DNA of 64,000 nucleotides from Arctopsyche grandis (taxonomy: Eukaryota; Arthropoda; Insecta; Trichoptera; Hydropsychidae). Location: the NCBI RefSeq assembly GCF_051622035.1, contig NC_135362.1:26843001-26907000 (forward strand), given 5' to 3'. The notes under the pieces were generated by a model that saw only the letters and a program-made list of their open reading frames with translations, made no database searches and was not told the DNA's origin. This document shows positions 46,564 to 59,840 of this stretch, piece by piece (position 1 is the stretch's first letter; every line of letters begins with the position of its first letter). The position numbers and the translations under genes were made by a program.

Positions 46564-46734
46564 CTAGTATTTTTTGGTCGCACCTCGTACATTAGAAACA
46601 TAATATTTGTTATTGTTGTCATCATTTTGATCCCTATTGTCACCACGGGTTGACCCTGGTCGACGACTTGGTAATTGATCGGGTTTTTCCATACATTTTG
46701 TGTCATTCGCCATACACATAGGATACCTTTCAGG
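46564..46734 (-). CDS. Candidate terminal exon of an unidentified gene
   Basis: On -, an acceptor-like CTATTTAG precedes 56 codons and a TAG. The frame is closed immediately upstream of the AG, as expected at an exon edge. It reads PERYPMCMANDTKCMEKPDQ, then an Arg/Pro patch (LPSRRPGSTRGD) and an Asn/Asp-rich stretch ending VRGATKKY. An AATAAA follows the stop by 13 bp. The two cysteines and polar tail look like the C-terminus of a secreted or cell-surface protein, but I do not recognise it. The pyrimidine tract is weak and no upstream exon was identified, so it may be chance. Confidence 0.3.
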   Translation of the reverse strand, partial: PERYPMCMANDTKCMEKPDQLPSRRPGSTRGDNRDQNDDNNNKYYVSNVRGATKKY

Positions 46735-46799
46735 CTAAATAGGTCACGTATATTCCATGCCACGTGTTGCCATTTTTCACGTACCGACATGTGAAAAAT

Positions 46800-48705
46800 G
46801 GCGTTAATTACATATACAAAATATTAAAAACACGTACGCGTGAAAAATTCGACTCGGATATTATTCTAACGATGAAACTTTGAAAAAGCACTGAAGTGAC
46901 GGGTAATTAGGCGGATTATCCATCACTTTTGTAACGAAATGGATTTTGCGGTTTAAATTTTGAACCGATGACGTATTTCGCACAGCGCTGAAAAATTGTT
47001 CGCTCATGCGAATTAAGTAAAATCGAATTTTTTGTATATACATACATATTTTATTTTTGTATTCGGATGTAATTGAATGTAATCGGATTTTTTTTTATAG
47101 ATTAAAATTTGTTTTTCATATTATTTGGAGAGAGATTTGATCGTTGTTTGTGCTTGCGAATTGGATGCAATGAAAAATGTCAAAATCTGATAATTATTAT
47201 ATTACTACTATTGTATCCGATCAAATATCATCGCATGGTTGTTGCAGTATTAAGTTATTAATTAAAAAAAAAATTTAAAAGATATGTATGTATTTAATTT
47301 TAATATGAAAAAAAATTTTAGTAACAACTTTTTATACCACCAAAATCTTCTTAATTTCGCTTATATCACGATCAACGTTTACAACAATATGAGTGACCTA
47401 AATATATAAGAGAGATAATGAGAACCTTTAGAGCAAATTTTATAAAATATAGAGTGAATTATAGGCGTTTAAACAATTAAAATCTGATATTTTATTTTAT
47501 TTTATTTTATTAATTGAAAAATCAACAGACAGGATGTACATAGATATGTATAAAAAAACAAATAGTAAATAAATAATATATGTAACATCCGAGTCCAATA
47601 ATAGATTTTTACAAAAATGAAAAAGATAAATTTGAGGAAAACAAATTAAAAAGTAAAGAATAAAGGCATGACAAAATATGTAGAACATTGCATAATTAAA
47701 CTATAGTATTAAAATATTTGGAAAAGGTTATAAAATAGAATGTAAGAAGAAATTGAAATTTACAAATATAAAACAAATGAAAAAGGTAAATACAAAATAA
47801 ATTTGATATGGCCAGATCACGGCGAACAGGTTAGAAGACAAGTGACAATAGCCTGCTAGATGAATAAACGTCAAGTAACCCGAAAAATCAGAAATTTGAA
47901 ACGCGTTGTATACAATAATTTATCTCCAACGTAATGGTAGACGATACATTAACGTATATTGATGACCAAAATGGGCAATATGGCAAAGTATGAAATAGAA
48001 ATAGAAAAAATAATAATATAAATTTTCAATAGATGGCGCTAAATGTTATAATGTATATTTTGACCCACTTCTCAAGCTAAATTTTCCAAGGTATTAATGG
48101 ATTCGTAATGATCCCATCTCTGCCACCATTGTATTGTTATAATTTGGTGATACGGTATGTATACAAAAATCAAGGTTGTCTAACTTTGTTAATACAAGGG
48201 TCACGTTTTTTTAAAAAAAAATATATGAAACGTTTCTCAATTGTCCTTCACACTTGTTTCAACATTTATTTGAGACGAAAACGATGTTTCAAAATTGTTC
48301 ATTTTAAAACGTGTTTTGCAGTTTAAAAAACCTAACCAGCAAATATCACAATGCAAGAGCAAATTGGCACTTGCTACGTATAGTCCGACAAAGAAATCTC
48401 GCAAGATTTACGATGGGTCGGAGATGTATTGGTTTTTCGTACGATATATGTATGTTATATATACGGCCACTTTTATATAATGGATCTAGGGCCAGAGTGG
48501 TTTTTCAGTAATAGTCAAGTCTTTATGAATAATTTGTGATGGAAATTTTATTGACTTATAGTTTTGGACTATTATGGCATTATATAAAGAACCTGATGCG
48601 CCACAGTGGTCTACATAAGAAAACTGTAGACAGTGGTCTACAAAATAAAAAAAAAACATAAGAATAAAAAAAAGGCAAAGGCAGAAAAATATGTTAAAAA
48701 ACGAA
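46800..48705. other. Intergenic, nothing recognised
   Basis: AT-rich. 47390-47470 shares a block with 42940-43000 (AGAGAGATAATGAGA). TTTTATTTTATTTTATT tract at 47490-47510. No gene is supported. Confidence 0.45.
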
Positions 48706-48708
48706 AGA

Positions 48709-48900
48709 ATCTATCTACATATATGTATATATAAAATTGAATATCTGTGTGTGTGTCTCGAATAGGCCACTGAACCAATTACGATGGAACTTTCAGGTTT
48801 TGCTGTATGCATGCCCGGGAAGATTACTGTGAAAAAAAAAGGGAAAACCTCTTAATAATAATATTCGTAATTACGATTTTACTGACGGGAAAGTGAAGCT
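48709..48900 (+). mobile_element. Helitron 5' end, 3' truncated
   Basis: TCTATCTACATATATG start, then GTGTCTCGAATAGG, TTACGATGGAACTTTCAGG, CCCGGGAAGATTACTGTG, as in the long form at 20681-21444. Similarity stops near 48895; no CTAGT end follows. Confidence 0.65.
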
Positions 48901-49029
48901 ATCCCACCTTCAAAGCATCACGCTGCGAGTGTGACAATAATCGCGCCACGCCTACCTCGCACTTGAATGTACTGACCATTCAGGGCTGTACCACAAACAC
49001 ACAGAGGATGGCCCACGTCAGAAAATATA

Positions 49030-49436
49030 TCTATACCTATATATAAAATTGAATGTCTGTGGAACGGGAATGAGAACGGGAACGGGAACGGGATCGAGAA
49101 CTGTCTGTTTGTCTGAGAACTGTATGTGTCTCGTATAGGCTCCTAATCCACTGAACCGATTACGATGAAACTTTCAGGAATTGTTTTATGCATGCCTGGA
49201 AAGATTATTGTGAAAAAAAAATCGCCCGAAAATGGGAACGGAAATACGGGAAAAACGGGAATGAGTGTCATTGCAACGCTATAATTTCAAATGTTGTCAC
49301 GTCGCAACCAACGTGTTCGTTGCCTGCGTTTTTCCGACAAATGGGAACGATAACGATAACGGGAACGGGAACGACAACGAAAACGGGAATTGCATGCGTT
49401 ATTGTGGCATTGCAACGCATGCCGGGTTTAGCTGGT
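49030..49436 (+). mobile_element. Helitron, short form
   Basis: TCTATACCTATATATAAAAT start, GGGTTTAGCTGGT end (CTRRT), with the GCATTGCAACGCATGC palindrome and two GGGAACG hexamer arrays. Confidence 0.8.
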
Positions 49437-49955
49437 ATAATAAATAAAAATATCATTGAAATTTTAGAACGATTTGTGCCAAATAGAAGGTTTTTACTTC
49501 CAATACATTAATCATGCACATTTTTACTAACCTCTTCTTAGTTCAGAAACGATTTTTTGTAACATCAATTTTGTAATACATACTGATAAAGTTCATTTAA
49601 ACAATAATACATCGATAAGCGCATTTTATCAATTTATTAAAACTTTTATCCGTTGATTGTTTATTTTATCACTACGATATATCATGAGTAATCAAAACAA
49701 GTGGGGACAATCAGTCATCAAAAATATAAATATAACTTCATTAAATGAAATTTTTCATGAAGGTCTTATTTTATTTTCATTGAAACAATTGAAATACAGA
49801 ATATATCGATTTTATGTTTGTCTTTTATTTTTTTAAGATACTATTTGACTGAAGTGTTCTTTACCTCACTGAAATTTTACTTTTTATTTAGTTTTCCAAT
49901 AAGTTTAAGTCTTCTAGTTACATTTTTAAAGTCTAAATTTCTAGTCTAGTTATAA

Positions 49956-50709
49956 CAGTGATTCCTAAAGTGGGGCAAATGCTCAACTGGAGGGGAAATT
50001 TGAATTTTTTGGTGGCGCATGAACAAATCATTAATATTCGTTACTTATGTTTTCGGTAAGAATTCAATTTGCCGATATGAATTTTTGATACAATTGAGAT
50101 ATTTGAAAAAAGATCAACAATAAATTCATTATTAGCAAAAGTCGTACTTTTGCAGTTAGTTTTAATATTTTAATTTTCTCATACATCTGAAAAAAAATCG
50201 TAGCATAGGGGGAGGATTTACTTAAACCAGTCATAGCAGTTTTTCTCAAATAAGTTCTAGAAATAGATGTCAAAGAAATGCCACTGAGCAATAATACTGT
50301 TTGCAATAGACTAGATGAGATGGCTAACTTATTGAAAAGTTGAGAACAAGAAAATTCTCAATTCAGATGGATGAATCAACCACATATGTAATTGCACACA
50401 GATATAAGATACAGTGAGGCTTACGTTAGCTTATGATGGATTATGGTGACTGTATTAAAGGCGTTGGATGGATGTTTTTCAAATAACAATAGACCACTCC
50501 ATTAGTGTTCAAAAGCAAGATAGAAAAAAGCATGGTTTTTCTAAGAAATTAACAATAGTGAACCATTTTTTGTGCGAAAAAATCCACCCAACAGCAATTT
50601 CTGGCTATGACCTTCATTAATTTGGTAAGCTATATATTTATGATGAATGACATGGAGATTTTTGAGTCATTGAAGTATGGCGTGGCTCAAAAAAGGTTGG
50701 GAAACACTG
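49956..50709 (+). pseudogene. hAT transposon relic with ZBED-like transposase fragments
   Basis: Ends CAGTGATTCCTAAAGTGGGG and GGTTGGGAAACACTG are hAT-like inverted termini. The flanks AGTTATAA and ATCTATAA agree at 6 of 8 positions, a worn 8-bp duplication. Inside, + strand pieces read VKEMPLSNNTVCNRLDEMA and, one frame over, FRWMNQ/QMDEST. The PLS.(D/N)TV..RI..MA and LDEST blocks are typical of ZBED5-type hAT transposases. Frames are broken throughout. Confidence 0.65.
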
Positions 50710-50719
50710 ATCTATAATA

Positions 50720-51960
50720 CTAACCCTCCAGAGGTAAGAGATTTTGATGGAATATTGTGCTCGTGAGATTTTTTTCTTTTACATGAGTTGTTACTATATT
50801 TTAACGCTCCTTTTAGTTCCCAAAAAGAAAAAAAATAAACTAAGACTGTCACTGATTGACTTATTGGATAGTAGCTGATTTTTTTTGGGAAACTGGTGAC
50901 CACTGTAATGTAAATATACGTATGTTAGAGTGTAGGAGTTTAATTAGTTCCGCTTATAATGGCACAGAAGGTTCATAGTTTCAGCTGAAATTCCGTTTAT
51001 GCCTCCAATTTCCTAACTAAATACATTAAATCGTATTCACACAGGAAGCCAATGTACGATAATTTAAACTTAATCCAAACACAAGCATGTGTACGATAAC
51101 TATTCCAATCTAAATCGGCCCAACGGAAGCGGAACACCACTCGTCGACCAAAACGACCAAGAATCAATACATTTTCATTCGGAAAAATATATATGTAGGT
51201 ACAAAAGCAAATACACGAGAGTTTTTCATTATTTTTCACAGCACTTTAGGATGAAGAGGTCGTTCAACCGTGAATTGATTTCTGGTCTCGATTTTTGGGG
51301 ATTGAATAGTGTGCTCAAGACGCGATTTGATCGATGGCAGGGTTGACAAGGAACGCTCATAAATTACCATTTAAAAAAATGTCGTTTGATATCGTTCCTA
51401 AATTGCGTTTGATTTATCGCAACTGCCGAAATTTATTAATTGATAATACGAATTTATCGCGCGTCTGTATGTATGTAGTAACTAATGTAAACAATGCTGA
51501 AAGGTAACCCTATAACCTCGGTAGTTTTTTTTTTGCTGTCTTTGACTTGGGGGTAAGTAATTGAATGCACTTTAAGGATAAGTTTGTTGTTCTTTTTCAC
51601 TCACGTCTCATCGGTTGGATGGCAATGAAAAAGTTGCACAACAAATCTTGTTTTTATCTCACAATTCGTACTACTTTCTCTCCATGGAAAAAATCTTCAT
51701 TGAATTCCATATACATATGTATTATAAACATACAAAAATTCTACACTTATTGTACCTGACTACTGAAAATATGACAAGTGAACACACGACTGTTGAACAA
51801 AGCTACGAGTGCTCACAGTAACAAGTGAACTTATAGACAACTGAAAAAAGTCCAAGTTTGAAATAGTATGAAATAGAAATAAAATAATTTATAATACACT
51901 CATATTCTTTTGCGGTGTGCTCAGCTTTCATGGAACCTTCACTAATATATGTACATGTAT
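50720..51960. other. Intergenic, nothing recognised
   Basis: A GC-richer patch at 51090-51350 carries an 85-codon + frame with no recognisable family; not called. The rest is AT-rich. Confidence 0.4.
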
Positions 51961-52081
51961 GTAGCAGTGGCGTGTCGTGACTTTAAATACAGGTAACAAT
52001 ATAAATACTAGGTATAGACAAACAAAATATTTTTAATTTTTAAATTATAGTAATCTATCTTGAAGTGAGCAGTATAATTTT

Positions 52082-52276
52082 TCATTTTAGTGCTAGCAGA
52101 AATATCTTAAGTAGCATAGCTTTCTTAATAACATCTTGTTTGTTGTCAAATCTTTTGAATGATTTGTCGAACAGTCGATCGAGAATGCAACATTCCAAGG
52201 CCTCATTATTTGTTTCCAAGCGCTCCGCACTGATTTGTTCTGAAGGAGTCGTTTCTTGAGACGAGTCCTTTGCCAT
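52082..52276 (-). CDS. Unrecognised 64-aa ORF, possibly transposon-derived
   Basis: From ATG 52276 to TGA 52082 on -, MAKDSSQETTPSEQISAERL then a stretch with LECCILDRLFDKSFKRFD and a hydrophobic end. Its composition is unlike random AT-rich frames (acidic, then basic-hydrophobic). It lies within 51966-52686, whose ends CAGTGGCGTGTCG and CGACTCGCTACTG form an imperfect (11 of 13) inverted repeat of hAT style, without a clear target duplication. It may be a transposase remnant, a retro-derived fragment or a first exon. No function is assigned. Confidence 0.3.
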   Translation of the reverse strand: MAKDSSQETTPSEQISAERLETNNEALECCILDRLFDKSFKRFDNKQDVIKKAMLLKIFLLALK

Positions 52277-52724
52277 AATTGTACTCAAGAATTTCTGAGT
52301 AAATATGTTTTATTTTAATAAAAAAAGTTCAGAATAATGTTTGATAGATTCAAATCGCAATATTTTTAGTGAAAATTCCATAAATGAAAAATATTTTGTC
52401 TTCGACGGAACACCTGTACATAAAAATTCGCCAGTATCGTGAAGGGAACAGAATAGAGACGGCGAGTCCGTGCAAGCGAACGACACGGGGGACCATACTA
52501 TAGCATTCCACGACGCCAGATAGGACCGATTCCGGTTTCTAAGCTTCGCTAATCCGAGTGAACAATATCAATATGGACAGCGATTTGAATTAATTGTAAT
52601 TCGATTATTGAATTTTTTTTAATTCTAGGTAAAATATTTTTGTGGACAAGCCTAGTTCCTCTAGTCCAATTTCGACTCGCTACTGACTATATAGTTAAAT
52701 TTTTATTTTTATTATATATGTACA

Positions 52725-53128
52725 TATGTACCAGGGAGGCCTTATAAATGTATTCGTACCTTCCTGACCAATCGCAAACAATGCATCAGAATCGAGACAC
52801 TGAAAAACTCGAAATTAACGCGACATCTATGAATTTGAAATCTGTACATAAATTTTATTATACACAAATCATACTCAAATAGTGGTGACATAAAAAGTAG
52901 AATGGTTTTAGCCTATTTAATGCAGGAACTGTTTCAACAATGAAACTAGAAAAATTGGCAAACTCTGGATAGGAAACGATCGACCTGGAGTCACAAATAT
53001 CCAGGACTGACCAGTGGCATTACAGATATACTCAGAATAAATTCTTTTCAAGCGAGGTCAACTCATGGGATCGAACCCGGCGCCTCTCGGTGCTAGGCAA
53101 AAGCCCAACCACCAAGCCATGCTGCTGG
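52725..53128 (-). mobile_element. SINE, tail type A, near full length
   Basis: Read on -: head CAGCATGGCTTGGTGGTTGG with B box GGGTTCGATCCC, core GACTCCAGGTCGATCGTTTC and GAAACAGTTCC, tail hairpin TTGGTCAGGAAGGT with GGCCTCCCTGG. A 3' run of AT-rich bases follows. Confidence 0.78.
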
Positions 53129-53552
53129 CAATAAATACCCCATATAGTAAATAAAATACACCTTCGTGAGATAAAACACTATCTTTAGATATTTTTAGTC
53201 GTTTTTGATTATGATATAATAATTGAGAGACTTTTATAAGCTAATTTATTGCTGAATCAATTGGTCGCCGATCAATTTGTCGCCGTTTGAATTGATAGAA
53301 GTATTAAATCAAACTGTTACGTAGCTATGAAGTGGAGTTTCATTTTAATTAAAAACTATTGATAGTTTCAGAATTTTACTATATTGAATATAACATATAA
53401 ACGATTTATTAATTGTCCTTGATATTACCACATACTTATGAAATATGTTTAGTGAATGTGTTGTAATTTTAATTTTAAAGAATAGTACCTCTGATTTTGT
53501 AAATACAAAAATACAAATTCTCAAATTTCTCAAATTTGCCAATTTATAACAA

Positions 53553-56500
53553 TCATTTCCAAGTTGCTTTTAAAATATCAGCCAATTTCTCTCCGACCAT
53601 TACAGATGGTGCATTAGTGTGGGCAGTTATCGGCAAAGGAATAACGCTAGTATCGGCGACTCGAAGTCTCTTAATACCGTGTACTTTGAGTTTGTGATCC
53701 ACCACAGCTTCCGGATCGGAAACCGGACCCATTTTGCAAGTACCTATCTGATGCTGAAGAGTTGATGCTAAAGTTTGAACAGCGCAAGCCCAATAATCAT
53801 CGCTTCCAAAAGTGTGGGAGTAACAAGTTGGAAAGTGTTTGTTGTGTAATATAGACCCAAAGCTTCTGAAAGAATTGGTTTCAGATAGTTTAATAGCGTA
53901 TTTGATGCCTTCGAAGAAAGCTCGCAAATCTCTCTCGTCTGAAAAATAATCGTAGTAGAATTTGGGCCAATGGAATGGATTTCTATCCTTCAGTTTCAGA
54001 TTTGGATTCCTTTAGATTTGGGGGTCAGCAGCATTGGAAATATTGTCCAGCACTCTTTTTCAACCACATCTCCGTAGACACTTTTATAAAATTGATCTGA
54101 TATTCCAAATCCTTTCCGGACCTTTCAAATAAGCTCTTTCAGACTTTAAAAAGTAAGGCAGCACCTCATCATATGACCTGAAATATATTACAGAATTACT
54201 AAAGAACTTTAGCGTAGTACGTTTCAGAATTTATCTATGAGCTGAATTATATAAGTTTTGCATTATGAACTACTGTTGTATTATTGGATCTATCATGGAA
54301 ACAATTCCTAACAAAATTTGAATACCATCCAGGATTTCCAGCTTGCGCTATTCTGTCCCAGTCTAATTTTCTACCTCGCGTATGAATCATGTAATTTATT
54401 ACATCGGATCCTTCCACAGCTTTTCCTCTGGGCCAACTGCATCGCCGGTCGTCCATACCTTAAATAAATCATTAAGAAGTTTTCAGAACTACATAATATG
54501 TATACGTATTCGTGCTAATTTTAGTTTAAAAATTAAAAATGGCGTATGAGCCAAATTGTTCTGAAGTGGTTATTTATTTATATATAAATTTTTTTATACA
54601 TATATAAAGGTATCTAAATATCAAAAACAACAATGAAAATAAAAATAAAAGAAGAAAATTTAATAATGGTGGATATGGGATATATTTACCTACATACATA
54701 TGTATTACTAAGAAAAATTATGAAACAATAGAAATTTAAAGTGAGAAAAGGAACAAAAAAAGGATCAATATGAGAGGGAACATTGTCAAAGGAAGAGAAA
54801 GATCTATGAATACAAAAGGAATTACAGGAATAGTTGGTAGAACAGGCATTAATGTGAAATAATTAAGAATTACGAAGGGATATGATTGGATATTGGAATA
54901 TGATTGGACATTTACTTAATAAATAAGGACTATATAATTCAAAAGCTTAAATAAAAAACATAAATCATTAATTTTTCTCTTAGATTGTAAGAAAACCAAA
55001 TGATCATTGTGAAGAAATCTGGAAATTGCAGATGGATGGATTTTTTTAAATTTAAATATTATTAACATATGAATGTATGTATATATGTATGAACGCGATA
55101 GAAAGGATACCAAACAGTACTAACAAATTCCAAATGAATTGAAAAGCAAGGCAACAGTACTATGGGATTTAAATGGCTTGGATGGTCTTGAAATGAAACC
55201 CAAATTCCTATATGCATTGCTTATTTTTAAATCAATATGCAAAACGGAATGATGATTTACTATCAATTAAAACGATAAGGTCTCTCACACGATCAATCCT
55301 AAGTAATTGTTTAGTATTGATTAGAAGACTAAATAATATGGGGGATATAAGTCTAGACTCTAGAGAATACAATGTGGAAACACTTGAGAAACACGGAAAC
55401 ACGGTAGCATTGATAAATAACTGATTATTAAGACAGTACTTAGCGAAGGAGTCTTTTTTTCGTAAGAATATGCAATCTTCAATAGAAAAGATTTTTTTTA
55501 ACTTTAATGTCGTCAGCAAATAGCAGAAAATATGAGTTATACTACATTTGCACTCACCCATACATATGCCATCGATTTTCTCCATTCTGAAGGCCCAATT
55601 GTAGTCGGTGCTTATTGTAGTCGGCTCCGATTATTATAAAATCATACTTTTTCAAAGGACTATCTAATCCTGGAATGAAATCAATATCATTATGCAAAAA
55701 ACAACATGCGTATGACAGACCGGTTTTTGCAAAGACGATAAAACGGTCGATCCGTTATTTTGACCGCAAGTTTCCAGTCCAGCCGGGTTTAGGATCGGTT
55801 TATTTATTGTCAAATACTAATTGTGATGAATGTATGTTTGGATTAAAATAATATAAACTTCTGTATATTCGTGTGTAAACTGATATAAAAGACTTTTCAT
55901 GGCAGTATTAAATACATACATATTTTAAGTTTGGATATATGCAGGTTTTCCTACTGTGTAAATAGTATTTTGAAGTCATTAATATTGATGACTTAATAAT
56001 GACCTTTTAAAATTGAACTCGCAAATATTACTCCCATTATCGTCTCAGAGTTGTTGACTAATTATTCGATTAAAAAATCATTACATTATTTGTTTCTGCA
56101 TTTTTCCTCAGATAGTTGTTTAACCGTGTAACACTGAATCCGCATAAAAATAGCCCACATAAATAGAGGAACTATTTTAAAACGAAGCCATATAATGGAG
56201 ATATCTAATAAATTTCATTCGGAATCGAAATGTAAACGTTTTCAATTGAAATAATTTTCAATTGAATATAAAGCATAAAATAAATATTAATTAAATAGTA
56301 CTTCATTTGTTTTTTTAATGTTCGTATTTTTCAATTACATACATGATAATTTTTTTTTAATAAAAATAGATTTGATTTGAAACCGGTGGATATATAAAAA
56401 ATCAAATCATTAAGATGAAAATCATGTATGTTCATTTTCAGGATAAAATCGTATTATCAGGTTGAAAATCACCTACCTGGATAAAGTCACATTTTCGGTA

Positions 56501-57361
56501 ATAAATTGATATTTTTCGAATAAAATTACACCATTTATCATTTACCCAAATTTCTTTTTATATGGTCAATTATATGTATTATATTTATATAAACTATATG
56601 TTTGTATATGTGTGAAAATATAAAAATAAATCGAGTAATGGACACTTTTATTTTTAGATCAATAACGATTAATTTAATGCTGAAAATCGACCATGACCTA
56701 AAACAATATTCAGAAATTGAAATAGAGATGCATTTAAAATAATTGACGTATTCAGAACTTACGCACGGAAATAGCAATTTTCCAGGTCGATCCGTTTATA
56801 AAATGCATTAAATTTATTATTTTAAGACAGAACATATACCTATACAAAGCTTTAAACTATGCACATATACATATATGTATTAGATCGTTTCTACGAAAAT
56901 AATCCAAGCATAAATATATGGCGGGAATTATTTTCATACCATTACGCTTGAATTATTCAAACCTTATTTATACAGTATGTGTGTTATGTATATTATGTAA
57001 TTGAGAGGGATACCTGTTCGCTCATACGTGTGACTAGTTTAATCTACATAGGTAATGTAAACACTAAAATAGAATAGAACAAACTTTTCAGCAAAGGATA
57101 GCTATCCCTGAGGAAGTCAAATGGATCTCCGCTGTCGGCGGGTATATAGTTAAAAGCAGGATTCTGCTTCAAGAGAGAAAACACAGGAAGATTCCTGAAG
57201 GAAAACAATCTAGCCTCCTTGTAAAATAATCTCGCTTCATCTCCTTCGTCGTCTGCGAATTCCGTATAAAGCTCCCCAACGCTCTCTGCAGACTCGTCTT
57301 CAGCACTACTAACTTTTGCGTATATTTTATTAATAATAATAATCCACATTAACAGACGCAT
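53553..57361 (-). pseudogene. GMC oxidoreductase pseudogene (proximal copy), five exon pieces
   Basis: Exon 1 (57361-57085) encodes a signal peptide (MRLLMWIIIINKIYAKVSSA) and ends DPFDFLRDSYPLLK. Its phase-1 donor joins the acceptor at 55669, which continues DSPLKKYDFIIIGA. Exon A (55669-55558) has lost about 100 bp that carry the FAD nucleotide-binding loop in the intact copy, and the frame shifts. Exon B (54458-54326) keeps [20 protein letters not shown] with two substitutions in the PRGK.VGGSS motif. The last piece (54177-53553) fuses the start of exon C to the middle of exon D: about 800 bp present in the intact copy (61540-62345) are missing. The C-terminal part still reads [18 protein letters not shown] and [17 protein letters not shown] small insertion near 54000 adds another frameshift. 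It cannot make a working FAD enzyme. Confidence 0.85.
55680..57080. other. Intron 1 of the GMC pseudogene, nothing else recognised
   Basis: AT-rich sequence between exon 1 and exon A. The 79-codon - frame at 56538 is AT-driven and not called. Confidence 0.5.
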
Positions 57362-57769
57362 TTTGTATAAGAGTTTATATTATATATTATTTAATTTATT
57401 TTCGCAGTATTCGAACGTACAAACACGTGTTACTGGTGTTGCGTTAATATCACAAGTGTTGTTTCCATAATATCACATTGGTGATCGGACGCGTCAGGAT
57501 CGTTAGTCGTTCGTTATAAACAAATTCGGAAAAAATCTTAATCATACGCAAAATGAAAATTAATCATTATGTCGTTACAGTTTTATTTGTCAATTTTTTA
57601 TTTATTTATTAAAAGTTTGGAGTAATGTGGCATTACGGGATCTCTTAATGCGCCAGAATGGTTGAAAATATGTAGAACAAAGGAGAAGCAAAGAATATGT
57701 TGTAAATTAAACACAAAAAAAAAAATTAAAAATAAAACAATAGCAACAAAAGTTCAAACAATAACACTG

Positions 57770-58625
57770 TTCGACACGAAAAATGCTTTAGAGACGACAT
57801 ATGACTTTTCTTATAGATCTATGCCCAGTAAATACGAATCTGGTAATAAAAAATGTTGATTCGCTCGAGATTCGGAGATATGTATGTGTTTTTTAAATCG
57901 CGCGATTTTTCTATATCTTGGTGTTGTTCGGTCGATGTATCAACATCTGTCAATTTTCTGTTCAAAATAAATATTGAAATATATAGTCGGGTATTTTATC
58001 TTTTATTTTTAGTACTTTTTAGCTTTCAAATCTCTCTAAGTAGTCGTCCATTTCAAATCAAAAGTCAAAAGTACGTATTTTCATTTGGGATTTTTTTCCT
58101 ATGTTAATACTATTTTATATAGAGTATTTTCTATTGAAACATGTTTATTGAGATAGTTTTTATTTTATTTTTTGTTTTCGTTTGAAAGGGTTAATTGGAA
58201 GTGTACTGAATTTTAAATCGGTAAAATTGCGGGCTAAAAGTTCGTATTAGTATTTTCTCGTATTTACACGAATCTGAATTTAATTAATAGTGATAATATA
58301 TTAAATTGTCTTTATATGAGAATTAAATAAAATTCTACTTAGAAAAATCATATATCGACTATTCTTGTGGATTAATAACAAAAATTCTAATGAAAACTGG
58401 CTTACCTCGATAAAATAAATGACATCGACCGAACAACAAAATCGCGAGATTTAAAAAACACGTATGTATATCTCCGAATCTCGAGCCAATCAACATTTTT
58501 TATTACCAGATTCATGTTCACTGGGCATAGATCTATAAGAAAAGTCATATCTCGTCTCTGAACCAAAAAAAAGTCACTGGGCATAGATCTATAAGAAAAG
58601 TCATATCTCGTCTCTGAACCAAAAA
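57770..58625. repeat. Long inverted repeat with an internal direct duplication
   Basis: Arms 57770-57960 and 58420-58625 are inverted copies (GACTTTTCTTATAGATCTATGC, cut here; CTCGAGATTCGGAGATAT; CGGTCGATGT). The right arm contains a 56-bp direct duplication (CACTGGGCATAGATCTATAA at about 58518 and 58574). The spacer is about 460 bp and AT-rich. Probably a decayed foldback DNA element. Confidence 0.65.
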
Positions 58626-58817
58626 AAAGTCGTCATTTGTCGAACAGTGTAAAAAACATATACTAATAGTAAAATATATGAAGAAAAATTGGGAATGTCT
58701 TGCATCAGCAGCCAGTACCAATATTTATAACATAGATGTATATGTATCAACAAGAACCAACTGTGAATACAAAACATCACCGTGAGGCCCAAATTTTATT
58801 TTAATTCAAATAGATAA

Positions 58818-59095
58818 AGACCAGGAAGACTACCAATGCGCCTTCCTGGTCAATTACAGACATTGTAGCATTTTTATTACATAAATGGCTGAATTTCGAG
58901 TTGCTGAAAAACTTTTAATTAAGTATTAATTAATCCACATCTATGGATTTAGACTTGTACATACATTTTACTGTACATAAATTAAATTCAGATAATGACG
59001 ACATAGTGGGTAGGATGGTTTAGGCCGATTTGATGGAGGAACCGTTTCAACAATGAAATCAGTAAAATTGGCAAACTCTGATAGGAAACGCAGGC
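58818..59095 (-). mobile_element. SINE, tail type A, head missing
   Basis: Tail ACCAGGAAGACTACC ... GCGCCTTCCTGGTC, ATCTATGGATTTAGAC, core GGAACCGTTTCAACAATGAA, TTGGCAAACTCTGATAGGAA; stops before the tRNA-like head. Confidence 0.7.
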
Positions 59096-59840
59096 TACCA
59101 GACATATATGTAGGTTAAAAAGTCTTTGATAATCTACGCTCTCTGAGGTGGAAAATATCACATTCAAGCACGTCAGTAACGATTTCATTAAGAAGTCAGA
59201 TAGCTCTTGGAGTAGGAGCCATCCGATAAAAAACTGTGCGGGCAGAGGTACAACTATCAAATGATGATATCTAACTTGTACATATTATTTAATTGAGTTT
59301 TGGAACGTTCTACATATGTAAATACTATTTTAAGTCTAAATTTCGATGTAAAATCTATCTACCGATGGCATAAACTAAATCACAAAACTTTATAACGGCA
59401 CTTGTTACGTCGAAAAGGGATATAATTTTCTTAATTAAATTTATTATAGCTTCGAATAATTAATTAGCACGTAGTTTCACGAGGCCGCTATCGATAAATA
59501 TCGAAGTGGTTGAAAGGAAATAAAGTTGTAGACTTCCAGATCTCCTTTGTGAACAATTAGATAGGATATTACGTCTTAATGCGAAATTTAGGATAGTTTT
59601 TTTTATTGAAAACACTATTATTTTATTCATTTTGGGTTTCCGTACTTTGATCTTTCTACTTATTTATGAAGTGTTTGTCTAGGAAATGTTAAATCAAACT
59701 GATGTGCTTTTGGTATCTTAATTTTATTTAATTATAAAGCTTCAAAACATTTTTTATCTTTTTAAATTACAACACTCATATTTTTGTCACACAAAAATAT
59801 ATTTAAAATAATAAATAAACGATTTATTAATTTTCCTTAA

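Noticed and set aside
50997..51346. Opposing 80-85 codon frames
   Set aside because: Neither strand shows a recognisable domain or convincing splice sites.
57662..58107. Plus-strand frames of 65 and 84 codons
   Set aside because: They lie in an arm of the inverted repeat and have no motif.
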